In this document: positions 49,062-60,515 of the stretch, one piece after another
Layout of the letters: every line of letters begins with the position of its first letter
Numbering within the stretch: position 1 is the first letter of the stretch
NCBI RefSeq assembly: GCF_023148685.1
Contig: NZ_JAHXNL010000001.1
Coordinates: 124,001-188,000 of the forward strand
From: Georgenia sp. EYE_87
GTDB taxonomy: Bacteria; Actinomycetota; Actinomycetes; Actinomycetales; Actinomycetaceae
DNA length: 64,000 nucleotides
Reading direction: 5' to 3'
Translations under genes and position numbers: made by a program
Notes under the pieces: generated by a model
Database searches by the model: none
What the model saw: only the letters and a program-made list of their open reading frames with translations
What the model was told of the DNA's origin: nothing

Positions 49062-50737
49062 GACACAGGGCCCGCGAGCACACCGGCCAGCCAGGCCAGC
49101 GCGTCGCGGTTGGTCACGTGCAGGCGCAGCACGGGCCGGCCCGTCTCGGCCAGCACACGTGCGTCCCCCGCCGCCTGCGCGGAGATGAGCGTGGCGAAGT
49201 CGAAGTCCCGCCCCGGGATCTGCACGGCGGCCGTCGGGGTCCCGGTGATCTGCAGGAAGACCCCGTTGGCCGGGCCGCCCTTGTGGTACTGCCCCGTCGA
49301 GTGGAGGAACCGCGGTCCCCACCCGAAGGTGACCGGGCGGCCGGTGCGCCGGGCGAGGCCGTCGCGCACGCCGTCGAGGATCTGGCCGGCACGGCCCTCG
49401 CGGTCGAGGTACGCCATCACGGCGAGATACCCGTCCTCCCCGAGCTGGGACAGAAGGCGCTCCACCGCCTCGTCGACGGAGGTGACGCCGTCGAGCAGGC
49501 CGGCGGAGGCGCGCACCTCGATGCCGGAGTCGGCGAACACGGGCGGCTGCGGCGCTGGGGTGGAGTCGAGCAGGCCGCGCGCGGCGTTCTTCGCGGACTC
49601 GACGTTGGGCTGGTCGAAGGGGTTGATCCCCAGCAGCCGGCCGGCCACGGCGACGGCGTGCTCCCACAGGAGCATGGTGCCGCCGAGCGTGCCGGAGACG
49701 GTCACCTCGGTGCGGGAGGCGTCCTCCTCCGAGGTGTCCTCGCCGTCGTCCGTCAGCGGGGTGAGGATGACGGGCAGGACGTCGCCCGCGACGTCGGTGA
49801 GCTCGGGGGCCCGCGGCCCGACGACGACCGGCAGCAGGCCGGTGCCCTCCTTGCCCGTGGACTCCGCGACCAGCTGCTCCGCCCAGTCGCCGAAGTGGAA
49901 GAGCCCGGACCCGGCGTCGCGGATGACGATCTTGTCGCGCAGCGGCTCGGTGCCCGCCAGCGCGGCGCCCAGCACCAGGGCGGGGTTCGCCTCGGAGTCC
50001 TCGGCGAAGAACTCCGCCACGGCATCGGCCTCGTCGAGGAGCTCCTCGACGTCGACCCCCGCCAGCGCGGCCGGCACCAGGCCGAAGGCGGTCAGCGCGG
50101 AGAAGCGCCCGCCGACGGTCGGGTCAGCCTCGAAGACGGCGCGGTAGCCGGCCTTCGTCGCGGCGTCCTGCAGCGGGGAGCCCGGGTCGGTGACGACGAC
50201 GATGCGGCTGGCCGCGTCGATGCCGGCGGAGGTGAACGCCGCCTCGAAGGTGCGGCGCTGCGAGTCGGTCTCCACGGTCGAGCCGGACTTCGAGGAGACG
50301 ACGACGACGGTCGACCGCAGATCGCCCTCGAGCGCCCGGTGGACCTGGTCGGGGTGGGTCGAGTCCAGCACCACGAGCTGCTCGCCGGACGTGCCGGCGA
50401 TGACCTCGGGGGCCAGGGAGGACCCGCCCATGCCGCAGAGGACCACGCGGTCGACGCCCTCCGCCACCAGCTCCTCACGGAGCTTGCGCAGCGGCTCGAG
50501 CAGCGGCCGGGACGTCTCGTGCAGCCGGGTCCACCCCAGGCGGACCGACGCCTCGGGCTCCGCGGCCTCGCCCCACAGCGTGGGGTCCTGGGCGGAGAGC
50601 CGGCTGGCGACCTTGTCCTCGACCAGCCTGGGGAGGTGGGCGCTGACGGCGCGCGCGGCGTCGCCCGTCGCGCTCACCTCGATGAGCGCACCCTCCTCGG
50701 GGCCGGCCCAGGCGATCGTGGCGGCCGACGCGCTCAC
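49058..50737 (-). CDS. pgi: Glucose-6-phosphate isomerase
   Basis: GTG 50737 overlaps the tal stop (GTGA) and gives 559 aa. SIS-type sugar-phosphate motifs are [29 protein letters not shown] and [22 protein letters not shown] late [15 protein letters not shown] follows. It interconverts glucose-6-P and fructose-6-P. This is the divergent, acidic form (HHHxSSN-like loops absent) typical inside actinobacterial tal-pgi-zwf operons. The reading further upstream in this frame is a shadow of tal. Confidence 0.93.
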   Translation of the reverse strand: MSASAATIAWAGPEEGALIEVSATGDAARAVSAHLPRLVEDKVASRLSAQDPTLWGEAAEPEASVRLGWTRLHETSRPLLEPLRKLREELVAEGVDRVVLCGMGGSSLAPEVIAGTSGEQLVVLDSTHPDQVHRALEGDLRSTVVVVSSKSGSTVETDSQRRTFEAAFTSAGIDAASRIVVVTDPGSPLQDAATKAGYRAVFEADPTVGGRFSALTAFGLVPAALAGVDVEELLDEADAVAEFFAEDSEANPALVLGAALAGTEPLRDKIVIRDAGSGLFHFGDWAEQLVAESTGKEGTGLLPVVVGPRAPELTDVAGDVLPVILTPLTDDGEDTSEEDASRTEVTVSGTLGGTMLLWEHAVAVAGRLLGINPFDQPNVESAKNAARGLLDSTPAPQPPVFADSGIEVRASAGLLDGVTSVDEAVERLLSQLGEDGYLAVMAYLDREGRAGQILDGVRDGLARRTGRPVTFGWGPRFLHSTGQYHKGGPANGVFLQITGTPTAAVQIPGRDFDFATLISAQAAGDARVLAETGRPVLRLHVTNRDALAWLAGVLAGPVS

Positions 50738-51873
50738 TTGGCGGCCTCCTGCGTGGCGGTGCGGCCCTGGAGCGCGGCCTCGACGGTCTCGAGGAGCTCC
50801 GTCCAGCTCGTCTCGAACTTCTCCACGCCCTCGGCCTCGAGCACCTCGGTGACGTCGGTGTAGGACACGCCGACGCGCTCGAGCTCGTCGAGGATCTGCC
50901 GCGACTCGGCGTAGGTGCCGTGCACGGTGTCCCCGCGCAGGTCGGCGTGGTCGGCCGCGGCCCGCATGGTCTTCTCGGGCATGGTGTTGACGACGCCGCC
51001 GACGACGAGCTCGTCCACGTACATCGTGTCCGGGTAGGTGGGGTCCTTCACGCCGGTGGACGCCCACAGCGGTCGCTGCGGGTGCGCACCCGCCGCCGCG
51101 AGCTCCTCCCAGCGCGGCGTGGAGAAGATCTCCTCGTACGCCTCGAAGGCGAGCCGGGCGTTGGCGATGCCGGCCTTGCCCTTCAGGGCCTTCGCCTCGT
51201 CGGTGCCGATGGCGTCGAGGCGCTTGTCAAACTCCGAGTCCACGCGGGAGACGAAGAACGAGGCCACCGACCGGATCGTGCTCAGGTCGATGCCGGCGGC
51301 GTGGGCGCGCTCGAGGCCGTCGAGGTACGCGGCGGCCACCGCGCGGTAGCGGTCGAGGGAGAAGATCAGCGTCACGTTCACACTGATGCCCTCGCTGATC
51401 GCCTGCGTGATGGCAGGCAGGCCCTCCATGGTGGCCGGGATCTTCACGAAGAGGTTCGGACGGTCCACGGTCTGCCACAGCACCCGGGCCTGCTCGATCG
51501 TCCTGTCGGTGTCCTTGGCCAGGCGCGGGTCCACCTCGATGGACACGCGCCCGTCCTCCCCGCCGGTGGCGTCGTAGACGTCACGCAGCAGGTCGCAGGC
51601 ATGGCGCACGTCGTCGGTCGTGACGGCGATGACCGCCTCGTCCACGCTGATCCCCTGCTCGGAGAGGGTGGCCATCTGCTCGTCGTAGGCCGAGCCCTGG
51701 GAGAGGGCGCCGGCGAAGATCGTGGGGTTGGTGGTCACGCCCACCACGTGCTGCTCGTCGACCAGGGTCCGCAGACCCCCGCCGGTCAGACGCTCGCGCG
51801 AGAGGTCGTCGAGCCAGACGGAGACGCCGAGCTCGCTGAGCTTGCCGAGCCGGTCGGTGCTGCTGTCACTCAT
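50734..51873 (-). CDS. tal: Transaldolase
   Basis: ATG 51873 ([29 protein letters not shown]) is preferred because GAGGAGC lies just upstream; 379 aa. It has the signature [10 protein letters not shown] (about 40), the Schiff-base lysine in [30 protein letters not shown] and [16 protein letters not shown]. It transfers dihydroxyacetone units in the non-oxidative pentose-phosphate pathway. It lies 44 bp after tkt. Confidence 0.96.
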   Translation of the reverse strand: MSDSSTDRLGKLSELGVSVWLDDLSRERLTGGGLRTLVDEQHVVGVTTNPTIFAGALSQGSAYDEQMATLSEQGISVDEAVIAVTTDDVRHACDLLRDVYDATGGEDGRVSIEVDPRLAKDTDRTIEQARVLWQTVDRPNLFVKIPATMEGLPAITQAISEGISVNVTLIFSLDRYRAVAAAYLDGLERAHAAGIDLSTIRSVASFFVSRVDSEFDKRLDAIGTDEAKALKGKAGIANARLAFEAYEEIFSTPRWEELAAAGAHPQRPLWASTGVKDPTYPDTMYVDELVVGGVVNTMPEKTMRAAADHADLRGDTVHGTYAESRQILDELERVGVSYTDVTEVLEAEGVEKFETSWTELLETVEAALQGRTATQEAAK

Positions 51874-51917
51874 TGCTGCTCCTCGTTCGTGGAAGGTGCG
51901 GTGGGCGTGACCGGCGG

Positions 51918-54101
51918 TCACTTGGGAAGGTCGCCGGTGCCCGCCTGCGTCGGGACCTGCTCCGCCTGCGGCGCGGCGTCGCCCTGCGCGGCGGCGATGG
52001 ACTCCTTCGCCGCGGCTGCGACGGCCTCGGCCGTGATGCCGAACTTCTCGTAGATGACCTTGTAGTCGGCGGACGCGCCGTAGTGCTCGAGCGAGACGGC
52101 CCGGCCGGCGTCGCCGAGGAGGTGGTGCCAGCTCATCGCGATCCCGGCCTCGACGGAGACCCGGGCGCGCACCGAGGAGGGGAGCACCTGCTCACGGTAG
52201 GCCTCGTCCTGCTCGGCGAACCACTCCTGGCTCGGCACGGAGACCACCCGCGCGGCGATGCCCTCGGCGGCGAGCTGCTCGCGGGCCGCCAGGGCCAGCT
52301 GCACCTCGGAGCCGGTGCCCATGAGGATGACGTCCGGCTCGCCGCCGGTCGCCTCGGCCAGGACGTAGGCGCCGCGGAGGGTGCCCTCGGCGCTGGCGAG
52401 CTGCTCGCCGTCGGCCGCGCCGTCGCCACGCTCGGGGTTCGGCACGTCCTGACGGGTCAGGATGATGCCGGCGGGGCGGTCGGTGCGCTCGAGGATGCCG
52501 CGCCAGGCGTAGACCGTCTCGGCGCCGTCGGCCGGGCGGACGACGTCGAGACCGGGGATGGCGCGCAGGGCGCTGAGGTGCTCCACGGGCTGGTGCGTCG
52601 GGCCGTCCTCGCCGAGACCGATGGAGTCGTGCGTCCACACGAAGGTCGCCGGGGCGCCCATGAGTGCCGCGAGCCGCACCGCGGGGCGCATGTAGTCGGA
52701 GAAGGTGAGGAAGGTGCCGCCGTACGGGCGGGTGAGGCCGTGGAGCGTGATGCCGTTGAGGATCGCGCCCATGGCGTGCTCGCGGATGCCGAAGTGGAGC
52801 GTGCGGCCGTACTCGTGGCCGGGGAACATCTTGGTGGAGCGCTCCACTGGGTGGAAGGACGGCTCGCCCTTCATGGTGGTGTTGTTCGACCCGGCGAGGT
52901 CGGCGGAGCCGCCCCACAGCTCGGGCAGGGCGCCGGCCAGGCCGGAGAGCACCTCGCCGGAGGCCTTGCGGGTGGAGACCGCCTTGCCGCCCTCGAAGAC
53001 GGGCAGGGCGTCGGCCCAGCCCTCGGGCAGCTCGCGGTTGCGCAGCCGGTCCAGCAGCGCGGCGGCCTCGGGGCTGGCGGTGCGCCAGGCCTGGTAGGCG
53101 CCGTCCCACTGCTCGTGCGCGGCGGCCGCGCGGGAGGCGGCGTTGGAGCGGGTGTGCTCCAGGACCTCCGGGGCCACCTCGAAGTCCTTCTCCGCGTCGA
53201 ACCCGAGGACGCCCTTGAGTGCCTTGACCTCGTCGGCGCCGAGGGCCGAGCCGTGGATTGCGCCGGTGTTCTGCTTGGTGGGGGAGGGCCAGCCGATGAT
53301 GGTCCGCAGGGAGATGATCGACGGGCGCCTGGTCTCCGCCGTCGCCGCCTGGATCGCGGAGTAGAGGGCGTCGACGTCCTCCTGGTACTCCGTGCCGCCC
53401 TGGGTCCAGTCGACCCGCTGCGTGTGCCAGCCGTAGGCCTCGTAGCGGGCGAGGACGTCCTCGGTGAAGGCGATGTTGGTGTCGTCCTCGATCGAGATGT
53501 GGTTGTCGTCGTAGATGACCACGAGGTTGCCGAGCTGCTGGGTGCCGGCGAGCGAGGAGGCCTCGGACGTCACGCCCTCCTGCAGGTCGCCGTCGGAGGC
53601 GATGACGAAGACGTGGTGGTCGAACGGGCTCGCGCCGGGGGCGGCGTCGGGGTCGAGCAGGCCGCGCTCCTTGCGGGTGGCGTACGCCATGCCGACGGCG
53701 GAGGCGAGGCCCTGGCCGAGCGGGCCGGTGGTGATCTCGACACCCTTGGTGTGGCGGTACTCCGGGTGGCCCGGCGTCTTCGAGCCCCAGGTGCGCAGCG
53801 CCTGGAGATCCTCGATCTCGAGGCCCATGCCGGCCAGGTACAGCTGGATGTACTGGGTCAGCGAGGAGTGACCGGCCGAGAGCACGAACCGGTCACGGCC
53901 GAGCCACTGGTCGTCCGCGGGGTCGAGCCGCATGACCTTCTGGAACAGCAGGTACGCGGCCGGGGCCAGCGACATCGCCGTGCCGGGGTGCCCGTTGCCG
54001 ACCTTCTGGACGGCGTCGGCGGCGAGCACGCGGGCGGTGTCGACCGCCCGCTGGTCGAGCTCGGACCACTCGAGCGCGGTGGCGTCTGTCGTTACGTTCA
54101 C
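51918..54101 (-). CDS. tkt: Transketolase
   Basis: The 727-residue enzyme starts at GTG 54101 behind ACGAGGA. It has the thiamine site [19 protein letters not shown] and [18 protein letters not shown] ... [13 protein letters not shown], where the DGDxQEG form binds Mg-TPP. It also has the catalytic acidic centre in [13 protein letters not shown] and the domain II stretch [16 protein letters not shown]. It is the first gene of the pentose-phosphate operon. The Pro/Gln-rich C-terminal 30 residues extend past the usual end. Confidence 0.97.
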   Translation of the reverse strand: MNVTTDATALEWSELDQRAVDTARVLAADAVQKVGNGHPGTAMSLAPAAYLLFQKVMRLDPADDQWLGRDRFVLSAGHSSLTQYIQLYLAGMGLEIEDLQALRTWGSKTPGHPEYRHTKGVEITTGPLGQGLASAVGMAYATRKERGLLDPDAAPGASPFDHHVFVIASDGDLQEGVTSEASSLAGTQQLGNLVVIYDDNHISIEDDTNIAFTEDVLARYEAYGWHTQRVDWTQGGTEYQEDVDALYSAIQAATAETRRPSIISLRTIIGWPSPTKQNTGAIHGSALGADEVKALKGVLGFDAEKDFEVAPEVLEHTRSNAASRAAAAHEQWDGAYQAWRTASPEAAALLDRLRNRELPEGWADALPVFEGGKAVSTRKASGEVLSGLAGALPELWGGSADLAGSNNTTMKGEPSFHPVERSTKMFPGHEYGRTLHFGIREHAMGAILNGITLHGLTRPYGGTFLTFSDYMRPAVRLAALMGAPATFVWTHDSIGLGEDGPTHQPVEHLSALRAIPGLDVVRPADGAETVYAWRGILERTDRPAGIILTRQDVPNPERGDGAADGEQLASAEGTLRGAYVLAEATGGEPDVILMGTGSEVQLALAAREQLAAEGIAARVVSVPSQEWFAEQDEAYREQVLPSSVRARVSVEAGIAMSWHHLLGDAGRAVSLEHYGASADYKVIYEKFGITAEAVAAAAKESIAAAQGDAAPQAEQVPTQAGTGDLPK

Positions 54102-54437
54102 GAATCCTCGTTTCCGTCCCGGTGGGACCCGGGACCTCGTCGGACGGTGGCTCCGCTCGTCCGGCAGACGGCAGGCATCACGATCTGTACCCCGGCGACT
54201 TTACCGGGGTGCGGGGCGTGAGGCCCTGGGTGGCCATCCGTTGCCCCGCGCGCGGACAGGCGCGTGAGATACGCCACCCGTCGGCGCACTCCGCCGTCGC
54301 CGGCGTGACCGCCCAGACATGCCAGGATGGCCGGTTTCCGGACCGGTCCACGTACCATGGGGGCCGGAGGACGGGCGGCACACGCCCGCCGTCAGGAGCC
54401 GGTGCGCCCACCGGCGGAGCAGGAGCGAGAGATCCGC
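54102..54437. promoter_or_regulatory. 336-bp divergent promoter region of tkt and ctaB
   Basis: For tkt, minus-strand TAAAGT (54203-54198) is the best -10, inside a CCCCGG...CCGGGG hairpin (54190-54209). For ctaB, TACCAT (54353-54358) is the best -10. Neither has a clear -35. No small gene or known RNA element is seen. Confidence 0.45.
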
Positions 54438-55415
54438 GTGCACAGTGCCCAGCCAGCCGCGAGCGACCCCGTGGCCCCCGCCACCCCCGCCGGGGCCGGT
54501 TCGCCGGCGGGCCCGCTGCACCCGGCGGCCGGGCGGCGGTCGCGCTGGCGGGCGTACCTCGCCCTGACGAAGCCCCGGATCATCGAGCTGCTGCTGGTCA
54601 CCACGGTGCCGACGATGATCCTCGCCGCCGACGGCTGGCCGGGCACGTGGCTGCTGGTCGCGACGCTCGTCGGGGGCTCCTTCGCGGCCGGCTCGGCCAA
54701 CGCGTTCAACATGTTCCTCGACCGCGACATCGACCGGCTGATGAACCGCACCAAGCAGCGGCCCCTGGTGACCGGGGAGCTCAGCGACCGCCAGGCCCTC
54801 GTCTTCGCGACCGCCCTCGGCGCGATCTCGATCGCGTGGTTCGCCGCGCTGGTCAACTGGGCGTCCGCGTGGCTGGCGCTGGCCGCGATCCTCCTCTACG
54901 TGGTCTTCTACACGATCCTGCTCAAGCGCCGGACCTCCCAGAACATCGTCTGGGGCGGGGTGGCCGGCTGCATGCCGGTGCTCATCGGCTGGGCCGCCGT
55001 GACCGGCACCGTGGCGTGGGCGCCGGTGGTGCTCTTCCTCGTCATCTTCTTCTGGACACCCCCGCACTACTGGCCACTGTCCATGAAGTTCCGCAAGGAC
55101 TACGCGCGGGCCGGGGTCCCGATGCTGCCCGTGGTCGCCGACGACGTGCGCGTGGCCCGCCAGATCCTGATCTACACGGTCGCGATGATCGCCTGCACGC
55201 TCGCCCTGATCCCCGTGGGGGGGATGGGCTGGCTGTACACCGTGACGGCGCTGGCCGCCGGGGCGTGGTTCCTCGCCTCGTGCGTCAGGCTCTACCGCCG
55301 TGCGCTGCACCCCGAGCGGGGCAAGCTCGCCGCGATGAAGGTGTTCCACGGCTCCATCACCTACCTGTCCGTGGTGTTCCTCGCCGTGGCGGTCGACCCG
55401 TTCCTGCCGTTCTGA
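54438..55415 (+). CDS. ctaB: Protoheme IX farnesyltransferase (heme O synthase)
   Basis: GTG 54438 ([14 protein letters not shown]) gives 325 aa. An open frame starting at 54327 is also possible but crosses the likely promoter. It is a UbiA prenyltransferase with about nine membrane segments. The two Asp motifs are [20 protein letters not shown] (about 100) and the loop with [26 protein letters not shown] (about 205-230). It attaches farnesyl to heme b for aa3-type cytochrome oxidase. ctaB divergent from tkt is the usual actinobacterial order. Confidence 0.95.
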   Translation: MHSAQPAASDPVAPATPAGAGSPAGPLHPAAGRRSRWRAYLALTKPRIIELLLVTTVPTMILAADGWPGTWLLVATLVGGSFAAGSANAFNMFLDRDIDRLMNRTKQRPLVTGELSDRQALVFATALGAISIAWFAALVNWASAWLALAAILLYVVFYTILLKRRTSQNIVWGGVAGCMPVLIGWAAVTGTVAWAPVVLFLVIFFWTPPHYWPLSMKFRKDYARAGVPMLPVVADDVRVARQILIYTVAMIACTLALIPVGGMGWLYTVTALAAGAWFLASCVRLYRRALHPERGKLAAMKVFHGSITYLSVVFLAVAVDPFLPF

Positions 55416-55425
55416 CGCCGCGGCG

Positions 55426-56358
55426 ATGACGTCGGGGCTCGAACGCGCGCGGGCGGAGTACCTCGCCCATCTTGCGGTCGAGCGCGGCGTCAGCGACCAC
55501 ACCCTCACCGCCTACACCCGGGACCTCGAGCGGTACTGCGAGTTCCTCGCCACGCGCGGCCGGGAGGGCCTGGACGAGGTGGGCGAGGGCGACGTCGTCG
55601 CCTACCTCGAGGCCATCCGCACCGGGGAGGACGGCGGATCCGTGCTCGCGCCGTCGTCGGCCGCCCGGGCGGTCACCGCCGTGCGGGGGTGGCACCGCTT
55701 CGCCCACGCCGAGGGGACGACGGCGCAGGACCCGAGCGCCGCCGTGCGGCCGCCGTCGAGCTCGCGCCGCCTGCCGAAGGCGATCCCGGTGGACCGGGTC
55801 GAGGCGCTGCTGGAGGCGGCGTCGCTGGGGGAGGGGCCGGTCCCGCTGCGGGACCGGGCGCTGCTCGAGGTGCTCTACGGCACCGGCGCGCGGATCAGCG
55901 AGGCCGTCGGCCTCGCGGTCGACGACCTGGACCTCGACGGCGACGTCGCCGCCGTGCGCCTGTTCGGCAAGGGCCGCCGGGAGCGCGTGGTGCCGGTGGG
56001 CAGCTACGCGGTGGAGGCGCTGGAGGCCTACCTGGTGCGCGGGCGGCCGGAGCTCGCGCGGGCGGGCCGCGGCAACGCCGCCGTGTTCCTCAACACCCGG
56101 GGCAACCCGCTGAGCCGCCAGAGCGCGTGGGCCGTGCTGCAGACCGCCGCGGGTCGCGCGGGGCTCACCGAGCACATCTCGCCGCACACGCTGCGGCACT
56201 CCTTCGCCACCCACCTGCTCGCCGGCGGTGCGGACGTGCGCGTGGTGCAGGAGCTGCTCGGCCACGCGTCCGTGACCACGACGCAGATCTACACGCAGGT
56301 CACCGCGCAGACCATGCGCGAGGTGTACGCCGCCGCGCACCCCCGCGCGCTGGGCTGA
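55426..56358 (+). CDS. xerD: Tyrosine recombinase XerD
   Basis: The 310-residue protein has a SAM-like core-binding domain (about 5-100) and the catalytic domain. All active residues are visible: Arg in [11 protein letters not shown], Lys in [12 protein letters not shown], His-x-x-Arg in [14 protein letters not shown], His in [11 protein letters not shown], and Tyr in QIYTQVT. It resolves chromosome dimers at dif with XerC. The context before parA-scpAB matches M. tuberculosis xerD. No integrated element surrounds it, so a phage integrase is unlikely. Confidence 0.95.
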   Translation: MTSGLERARAEYLAHLAVERGVSDHTLTAYTRDLERYCEFLATRGREGLDEVGEGDVVAYLEAIRTGEDGGSVLAPSSAARAVTAVRGWHRFAHAEGTTAQDPSAAVRPPSSSRRLPKAIPVDRVEALLEAASLGEGPVPLRDRALLEVLYGTGARISEAVGLAVDDLDLDGDVAAVRLFGKGRRERVVPVGSYAVEALEAYLVRGRPELARAGRGNAAVFLNTRGNPLSRQSAWAVLQTAAGRAGLTEHISPHTLRHSFATHLLAGGADVRVVQELLGHASVTTTQIYTQVTAQTMREVYAAAHPRALG

Positions 56359-56424
56359 CACGCGGCCCTGCGGCGGGCTCACCGCCCGGCGCGCGCCGGC
56401 TGCCCCCGCGCTCCGTGCGCCGTG

Positions 56425-57810
56425 CTACTGCCGGGCCGTCCCTTCGGTGTCCTCCAGTCCGGGCGCGATCGGCGACTCGTCGTGCTCGTAGACGTCGGGG
56501 ATGCCGTCGGCGTCGGCGTCGAGGCGCTCCTCGGCCTCGAGGGCGCGATAACGCTTGTTGCGGGCGACCAGGATGACGGAGGCGAGCAGGGCGGCCAGGA
56601 CCGAGGCCGCCAGGATGCCGACCTTGGCGTGGTCGTTGCTTTCCCCGCCGACCGTGAAGCTGAGGTCCGCGATGAGCAGGGAGACGGTGAAGCCGATGCC
56701 CGCCAGCAGCGCGATGCCGGTCAGGTCCACCCAGCGGAGCGATCTGTCCAGCTCGACGGGCGTGAGCCTGGTGAGCAGCCAGGTTGTGCCGACGATGCCG
56801 ATCGGCTTGCCGACCACCAGACCGAGCACGATGCCGATGGTCAGCGGGTCCCGGGCCGCCGAGGCGAGGCCCTCGGCGCCCCCGACGGCGACGCCGGCGG
56901 AGAAGAACGCGAACACGGGGACCGCGAAGCCGGTGGAGAGCGGGCGGAAGCGGTGCTCGAAAATCTCGGACAGGCCGGGGCCGGCGGTCGGACCGCCGCT
57001 CGCCTGGCTCCGGATCACCGGGACGGCGAAGCCGAGCAGCACCCCGGCGATGGTGGCGTGGATGCCGGAGGCGTGCACCAGGGCCCAGGCGACGAACCCG
57101 ATCGGCAGCAGGATGAACCACGCGGCGGCGGGCCTGAGCCCGAAGAAGCGGCGGTACTTCTGCGCGAGGAACGTGTACGCGGCCAGCGGCACGACCGCCC
57201 AGAGCAGGGGCGTGAGCTGGAGATCGTCGGTGTAGAACACCGCGATGATGGTGATCGCGATGAGGTCGTCGATCACGGCCAGCGTGAGCAGGAAGATGCG
57301 CAGAGAGCTTGGCAGGTGCGAGCCGACGATCGCGAGCACGGCCACCGCGAACGCGATGTCCGTCGCCGTGGGGATGGCCCACCCTCCGAGGTTGTCGGGG
57401 TGGGAGGCGTTGACGCCCGCGTAGATCAGGGCGGGGACGATCACGCCGCCGACGGCGGCGGCGATGGGGACGACGGCGCGTCCGGGGCTGCGCAGGTCGC
57501 CGGCCACGATCTCCCGCTTGAGCTCGAGCCCCACGAGGAAGAAGAAGATCCCGAGCAGGCCGTCCGCGGCCCAGGCCCCGAGGCTGAGGTTGAGGTGCCA
57601 GGGCTCGTAGCCGAGGCGGACGTCCCGCAGGGCGAAGTAGCTCTCGGCCGCGGGCGAGTTCGCCCACACGATCGCGATCGTCGCGGCGACGACGAGGATG
57701 ATCCCCCCGACGGTCTCCTTGCGGAGGATCTCGCCGATGCGCAGCGCCTCGCCGTAGCTGCCGTGGCCGACGGCGGGGCGTCTGGGCGTGGGACGGGACG
57801 GATCACTCAT
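56425..57810 (-). CDS. nhaA: Na+/H+ antiporter NhaA with a calcium-loop-like tail
   Basis: ATG 57810 ([20 protein letters not shown] upstream) gives 461 aa with about 11-12 membrane segments. The transport aspartates are seen in [13 protein letters not shown] and [17 protein letters not shown]. NhaA swaps internal Na+ for H+. The 40-residue cytoplasmic tail carries [12 protein letters not shown] (431-442), an exact DxDxDGxxDxxE EF-hand/TSP3-type calcium loop. It is read against the surrounding genes and interrupts the xerD-to-parA order. TAGCGT about 70 nt upstream may be its -10. Confidence 0.94.
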   Translation of the reverse strand: MSDPSRPTPRRPAVGHGSYGEALRIGEILRKETVGGIILVVAATIAIVWANSPAAESYFALRDVRLGYEPWHLNLSLGAWAADGLLGIFFFLVGLELKREIVAGDLRSPGRAVVPIAAAVGGVIVPALIYAGVNASHPDNLGGWAIPTATDIAFAVAVLAIVGSHLPSSLRIFLLTLAVIDDLIAITIIAVFYTDDLQLTPLLWAVVPLAAYTFLAQKYRRFFGLRPAAAWFILLPIGFVAWALVHASGIHATIAGVLLGFAVPVIRSQASGGPTAGPGLSEIFEHRFRPLSTGFAVPVFAFFSAGVAVGGAEGLASAARDPLTIGIVLGLVVGKPIGIVGTTWLLTRLTPVELDRSLRWVDLTGIALLAGIGFTVSLLIADLSFTVGGESNDHAKVGILAASVLAALLASVILVARNKRYRALEAEERLDADADGIPDVYEHDESPIAPGLEDTEGTARQ

Positions 57811-58030
57811 GGCGGCTCCTGGTTCTGCGGTCGACGACGTGACAATGCCGACCAGGCTTCCCGGCTCACCGAGGTCCCACGCTATCGGTGGTGACCGCGG
57901 GCTGCGACCGGGGCCGCCCCGGGCGCTCGTGGCGGTCCTCGGCGCCGGGACGAACGCAGGTGGCAGTGAGATGACGCCACGCCCCGCGTGATGTTGGGGC
58001 GCCCGCGCCGCGTCGACTAGCGTGGCGAGG

Positions 58031-58906
58031 GTGAGTAGCGAGCAGCCAGGCCTGATCCCGGAGGGCGCCGTGGGCACCATGCCCGACGCCGACGCCGACT
58101 TCCCGGTCCCCGCCCCGCTCGACGGTCACGGGCCGGCCCGCGTCATCGCCATGTGCAACCAGAAGGGCGGCGTCGGCAAGACCACCACCACGATCAACCT
58201 CGGTGCGGCGCTGGCCGAGTACGGCCGCCGTGTGCTCATCGTCGACTTCGACCCCCAGGGCGCCGCCTCGGCCGGCCTCGGCATCAACGCCCACGAGCTC
58301 GACCGCACCATCTACAACCTGATGATGGAGCCGCGCGCCGACGTGCGGGAGATCATCGAGCACACCGACGTCGAGGGCCTCGACGTCGTGCCGGCGAACA
58401 TCGACCTCTCCGCCGCCGAGGTGCAGCTGGTCTCCGAGGTCGCCCGCGAGCAGGCCCTCGCCCGCGTGCTGCGCCCGGTGCTCGACGACTACGACGTCAT
58501 CCTCATCGACTGCCAGCCCTCGCTCGGCCTGCTCACCGTCAACGCGCTGACCGCGGCCCACGGCGTCCTCATCCCGCTCGAGGCCGAGTTCTTCGCACTG
58601 CGCGGCGTCGCACTGCTGGTGGAGAGCATCGAGCGCGTGCAGGACCGCATCAACCCGCGGCTGCGGATCGACGGCATCCTCGCCACCATGGTCGACCTGC
58701 GCACGCTGCACTCGCGCGAGGTCATCGACCGCGTCCGCGAGGCGTTCGGGGACAAGGTCTACAACACGATGATCTCCCGCACCGTGAAGTTTCCCGACGC
58801 CTCGGTGGCGACCGAGCCCATCACCACCTACGCCCCGACCCACCCCGGGGCGGAGGCGTACCGGCGCCTGGCTCGCGAGCTCGTCGCGCGCGGCGACTCG
58901 GCCTGA
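58031..58906 (+). CDS. ParA/Soj-family ATPase next to scpAB
   Basis: GTG 58031 ([12 protein letters not shown]) is chosen because TAGCGT (58018-58023) lies 7 nt upstream; 291 aa. An in-frame GTG at 58022 overlaps the -10 box. The deviant Walker A is [17 protein letters not shown] (about 44-60), with [14 protein letters not shown] and [15 protein letters not shown]. This ParA paralog heads the parA-scpA-scpB-rluB-cmk string known from M. tuberculosis (Rv1708-Rv1712). It probably helps position or load the SMC-ScpAB complex, which is inferred. It is not the oriC-linked parA. Confidence 0.93.
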   Translation: MSSEQPGLIPEGAVGTMPDADADFPVPAPLDGHGPARVIAMCNQKGGVGKTTTTINLGAALAEYGRRVLIVDFDPQGAASAGLGINAHELDRTIYNLMMEPRADVREIIEHTDVEGLDVVPANIDLSAAEVQLVSEVAREQALARVLRPVLDDYDVILIDCQPSLGLLTVNALTAAHGVLIPLEAEFFALRGVALLVESIERVQDRINPRLRIDGILATMVDLRTLHSREVIDRVREAFGDKVYNTMISRTVKFPDASVATEPITTYAPTHPGAEAYRRLARELVARGDSA

Positions 58907-58914
58907 CCGCCACC

Positions 58915-59901
58915 ATGCCGCCCGTCGACCCGGCGGCGCCCGAGGGCACGCCCGTCGACGCGGCGCCCGTCGCCGGGCCGGCCGTGGCCCCGAGCCCCGT
59001 CGTCGACGCGGCGCCCGCCGTCACCCGGGCCGGCGCGGGCACGTTCGCGGTCACCCTCGCCAACTTCGAGGGCCCGTTCGACCTGCTGCTCTCCCTGATC
59101 GCCAAGCACCGGCTGGACATCACCGAGGTCGCCCTGGCCGAGGTCACGGACGAGTTCATCGCCCACATCTCCGCCCACGCCGACTGGGACCTGGGCCAGG
59201 CGAGCGAGTTCCTCGTCATCGCCGCCACCCTCCTGGACCTCAAGGCCGCCCGCCTGCTGCCACGCGGGGCCGTCGAGGACGACGACGACCTCGAGCTCCT
59301 CGAGGCCCGGGACCTGCTCTTCGCGCGCCTCCTGCAGTACCGCGCGTTCAAGGAGGTCGCCGCCTACCTCGGCCACGAGTGGGACACCAACGGCCGCTCC
59401 TACCCCCGCAGCGTCCCGCTCGAGCCCCAGTTCGCGGCGCTGCTGCCCGAGCTCGTCATCCAGGTCGGCCCGGACGAGCTCGCGCGGCTCGCCGCCGGGG
59501 CCCTGGCGCCCCGGCCGGGGGCGCCGACGGTGGAGCTGTCCCACCTGCACAACCCGGTCGTGCCCGTGCGCGAGCAGGCCACGATCATCGTCGACCGGCT
59601 GCGGCGGGTGCGCAGCGCCACCTTCCGCGCCCTGACCGAGGACGCCGCGAGCACCGCCGTCGTCGTCTCGCGGTTCCTGGCCCTCCTCGAACTCTTCCGG
59701 GAGGGGGCCGTCTCCTTCGAGCAGGCCGAGGCGCTCGGCGAGCTCACCGTGCGCTGGTCCGGCACGGAGGAGGGGGACATCGCCGTCGGGGACGACTTCG
59801 ACGACCCGCCTGAGGTGCCGGACGACGACGCGGCACGTGAGAAGTCCCACGGCACGGACCCGGACCCGGGCGGACCGCCAGCGAGCGAGGAGAACCAGTG
59901 A
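58915..59901 (+). CDS. scpA: Segregation and condensation protein A (kleisin)
   Basis: ATG 58915 gives 328 aa. An Ala/Pro/Val-rich start (about 1-40) precedes the N-terminal kleisin domain FAVTLANFEGPFDLLLSLIAKHRLDITEVALAEVTDEFI. Next is FLVIAATLLDLKAARLLP, and the C-terminal winged helix is VVVSRFLALLELFREGAVSFEQ...LGELTVRW. It bridges the SMC heads with ScpB. Its stop overlaps the scpB GTG. The C-terminal tail is acidic. Confidence 0.95.
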   Translation: MPPVDPAAPEGTPVDAAPVAGPAVAPSPVVDAAPAVTRAGAGTFAVTLANFEGPFDLLLSLIAKHRLDITEVALAEVTDEFIAHISAHADWDLGQASEFLVIAATLLDLKAARLLPRGAVEDDDDLELLEARDLLFARLLQYRAFKEVAAYLGHEWDTNGRSYPRSVPLEPQFAALLPELVIQVGPDELARLAAGALAPRPGAPTVELSHLHNPVVPVREQATIIVDRLRRVRSATFRALTEDAASTAVVVSRFLALLELFREGAVSFEQAEALGELTVRWSGTEEGDIAVGDDFDDPPEVPDDDAAREKSHGTDPDPGGPPASEENQ

Positions 59902-60515
59902 GCGAGCACGAGCCGGGGGAGACGCGCTACGAGCCGGTCCCCGACGACGCCCTGCCCGAGCAGCACCTCACCGCCCTCGAGGCGGTGCTCATGGTGGTCG
60001 ACGAGCCGGTCCCGGCCGCCGATCTCGCCAGCGTCATGGGGCTGCCCACCGGCCAGGTCGCCGAGCTGCTCACGGAGCTGGCCGCCGAGTACCGGGGCGA
60101 GCGGGGCGGGCGCCGCCGCGGGTTCGACCTGCGCGAGGTCGGCGGCGGCTGGCGGATATTCTCCGCCCCGGCCCACGCCGACGTCGTCGGCCGGTTCGTC
60201 CTGGACGGGCAGACCGCCAGGCTGACGCAGGCCTCTCTCGAGACCCTCGCCGTGATCGCGTACCGCCAGCCCGTCACGCGCGGCCGCATCTCCGCCATTC
60301 GTGGCGTGAACGTGGACGGCGTGGTGCGTACGCTGCTGGCGAGGGGCCTGGTCGAGGAGGCCGGGCACGACGAGGAGGGCGGTGCCATGCGGTACCGGAC
60401 CTCCGCATACTTCCTCGAGCGGATGGGGCTGACCTCCCTGGAGGACCTGCCCCCGCTCGCCCCCTACCTGCCCGACATGGGCAGCCTTGACGACGTCGAC
60501 GGAGAGTTCAGATGA
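59898..60515 (+). CDS. scpB: Segregation and condensation protein B
   Basis: The 205-residue protein starts at GTG 59898, overlapping scpA. Two winged-helix domains are visible: LTALEAVLMVVDEPVPAADLASVMGLP...LLTELAAEY, and LTQASLETLAVIAYRQPVTRGRISAIRGVNVDGVVRTLLARGLVEE. YFLERMGLTSLEDLPPLAPYLP closes it. It dimerises and binds ScpA in the condensin complex. It overlaps rluB by ATGA. Confidence 0.95.
   Translation: MSEHEPGETRYEPVPDDALPEQHLTALEAVLMVVDEPVPAADLASVMGLPTGQVAELLTELAAEYRGERGGRRRGFDLREVGGGWRIFSAPAHADVVGRFVLDGQTARLTQASLETLAVIAYRQPVTRGRISAIRGVNVDGVVRTLLARGLVEEAGHDEEGGAMRYRTSAYFLERMGLTSLEDLPPLAPYLPDMGSLDDVDGEFR

Noticed and set aside
46524-50147. 1207-aa plus-strand frame over opcA, zwf and pgi
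   Set aside because: Third-position GC shadow on the wrong strand; the three enzymes beneath it are unambiguous.
55426-56358. XerD as an integrase marking a prophage or island
   Set aside because: Neighbours are housekeeping and the order matches other actinobacteria; no att repeats or phage genes.
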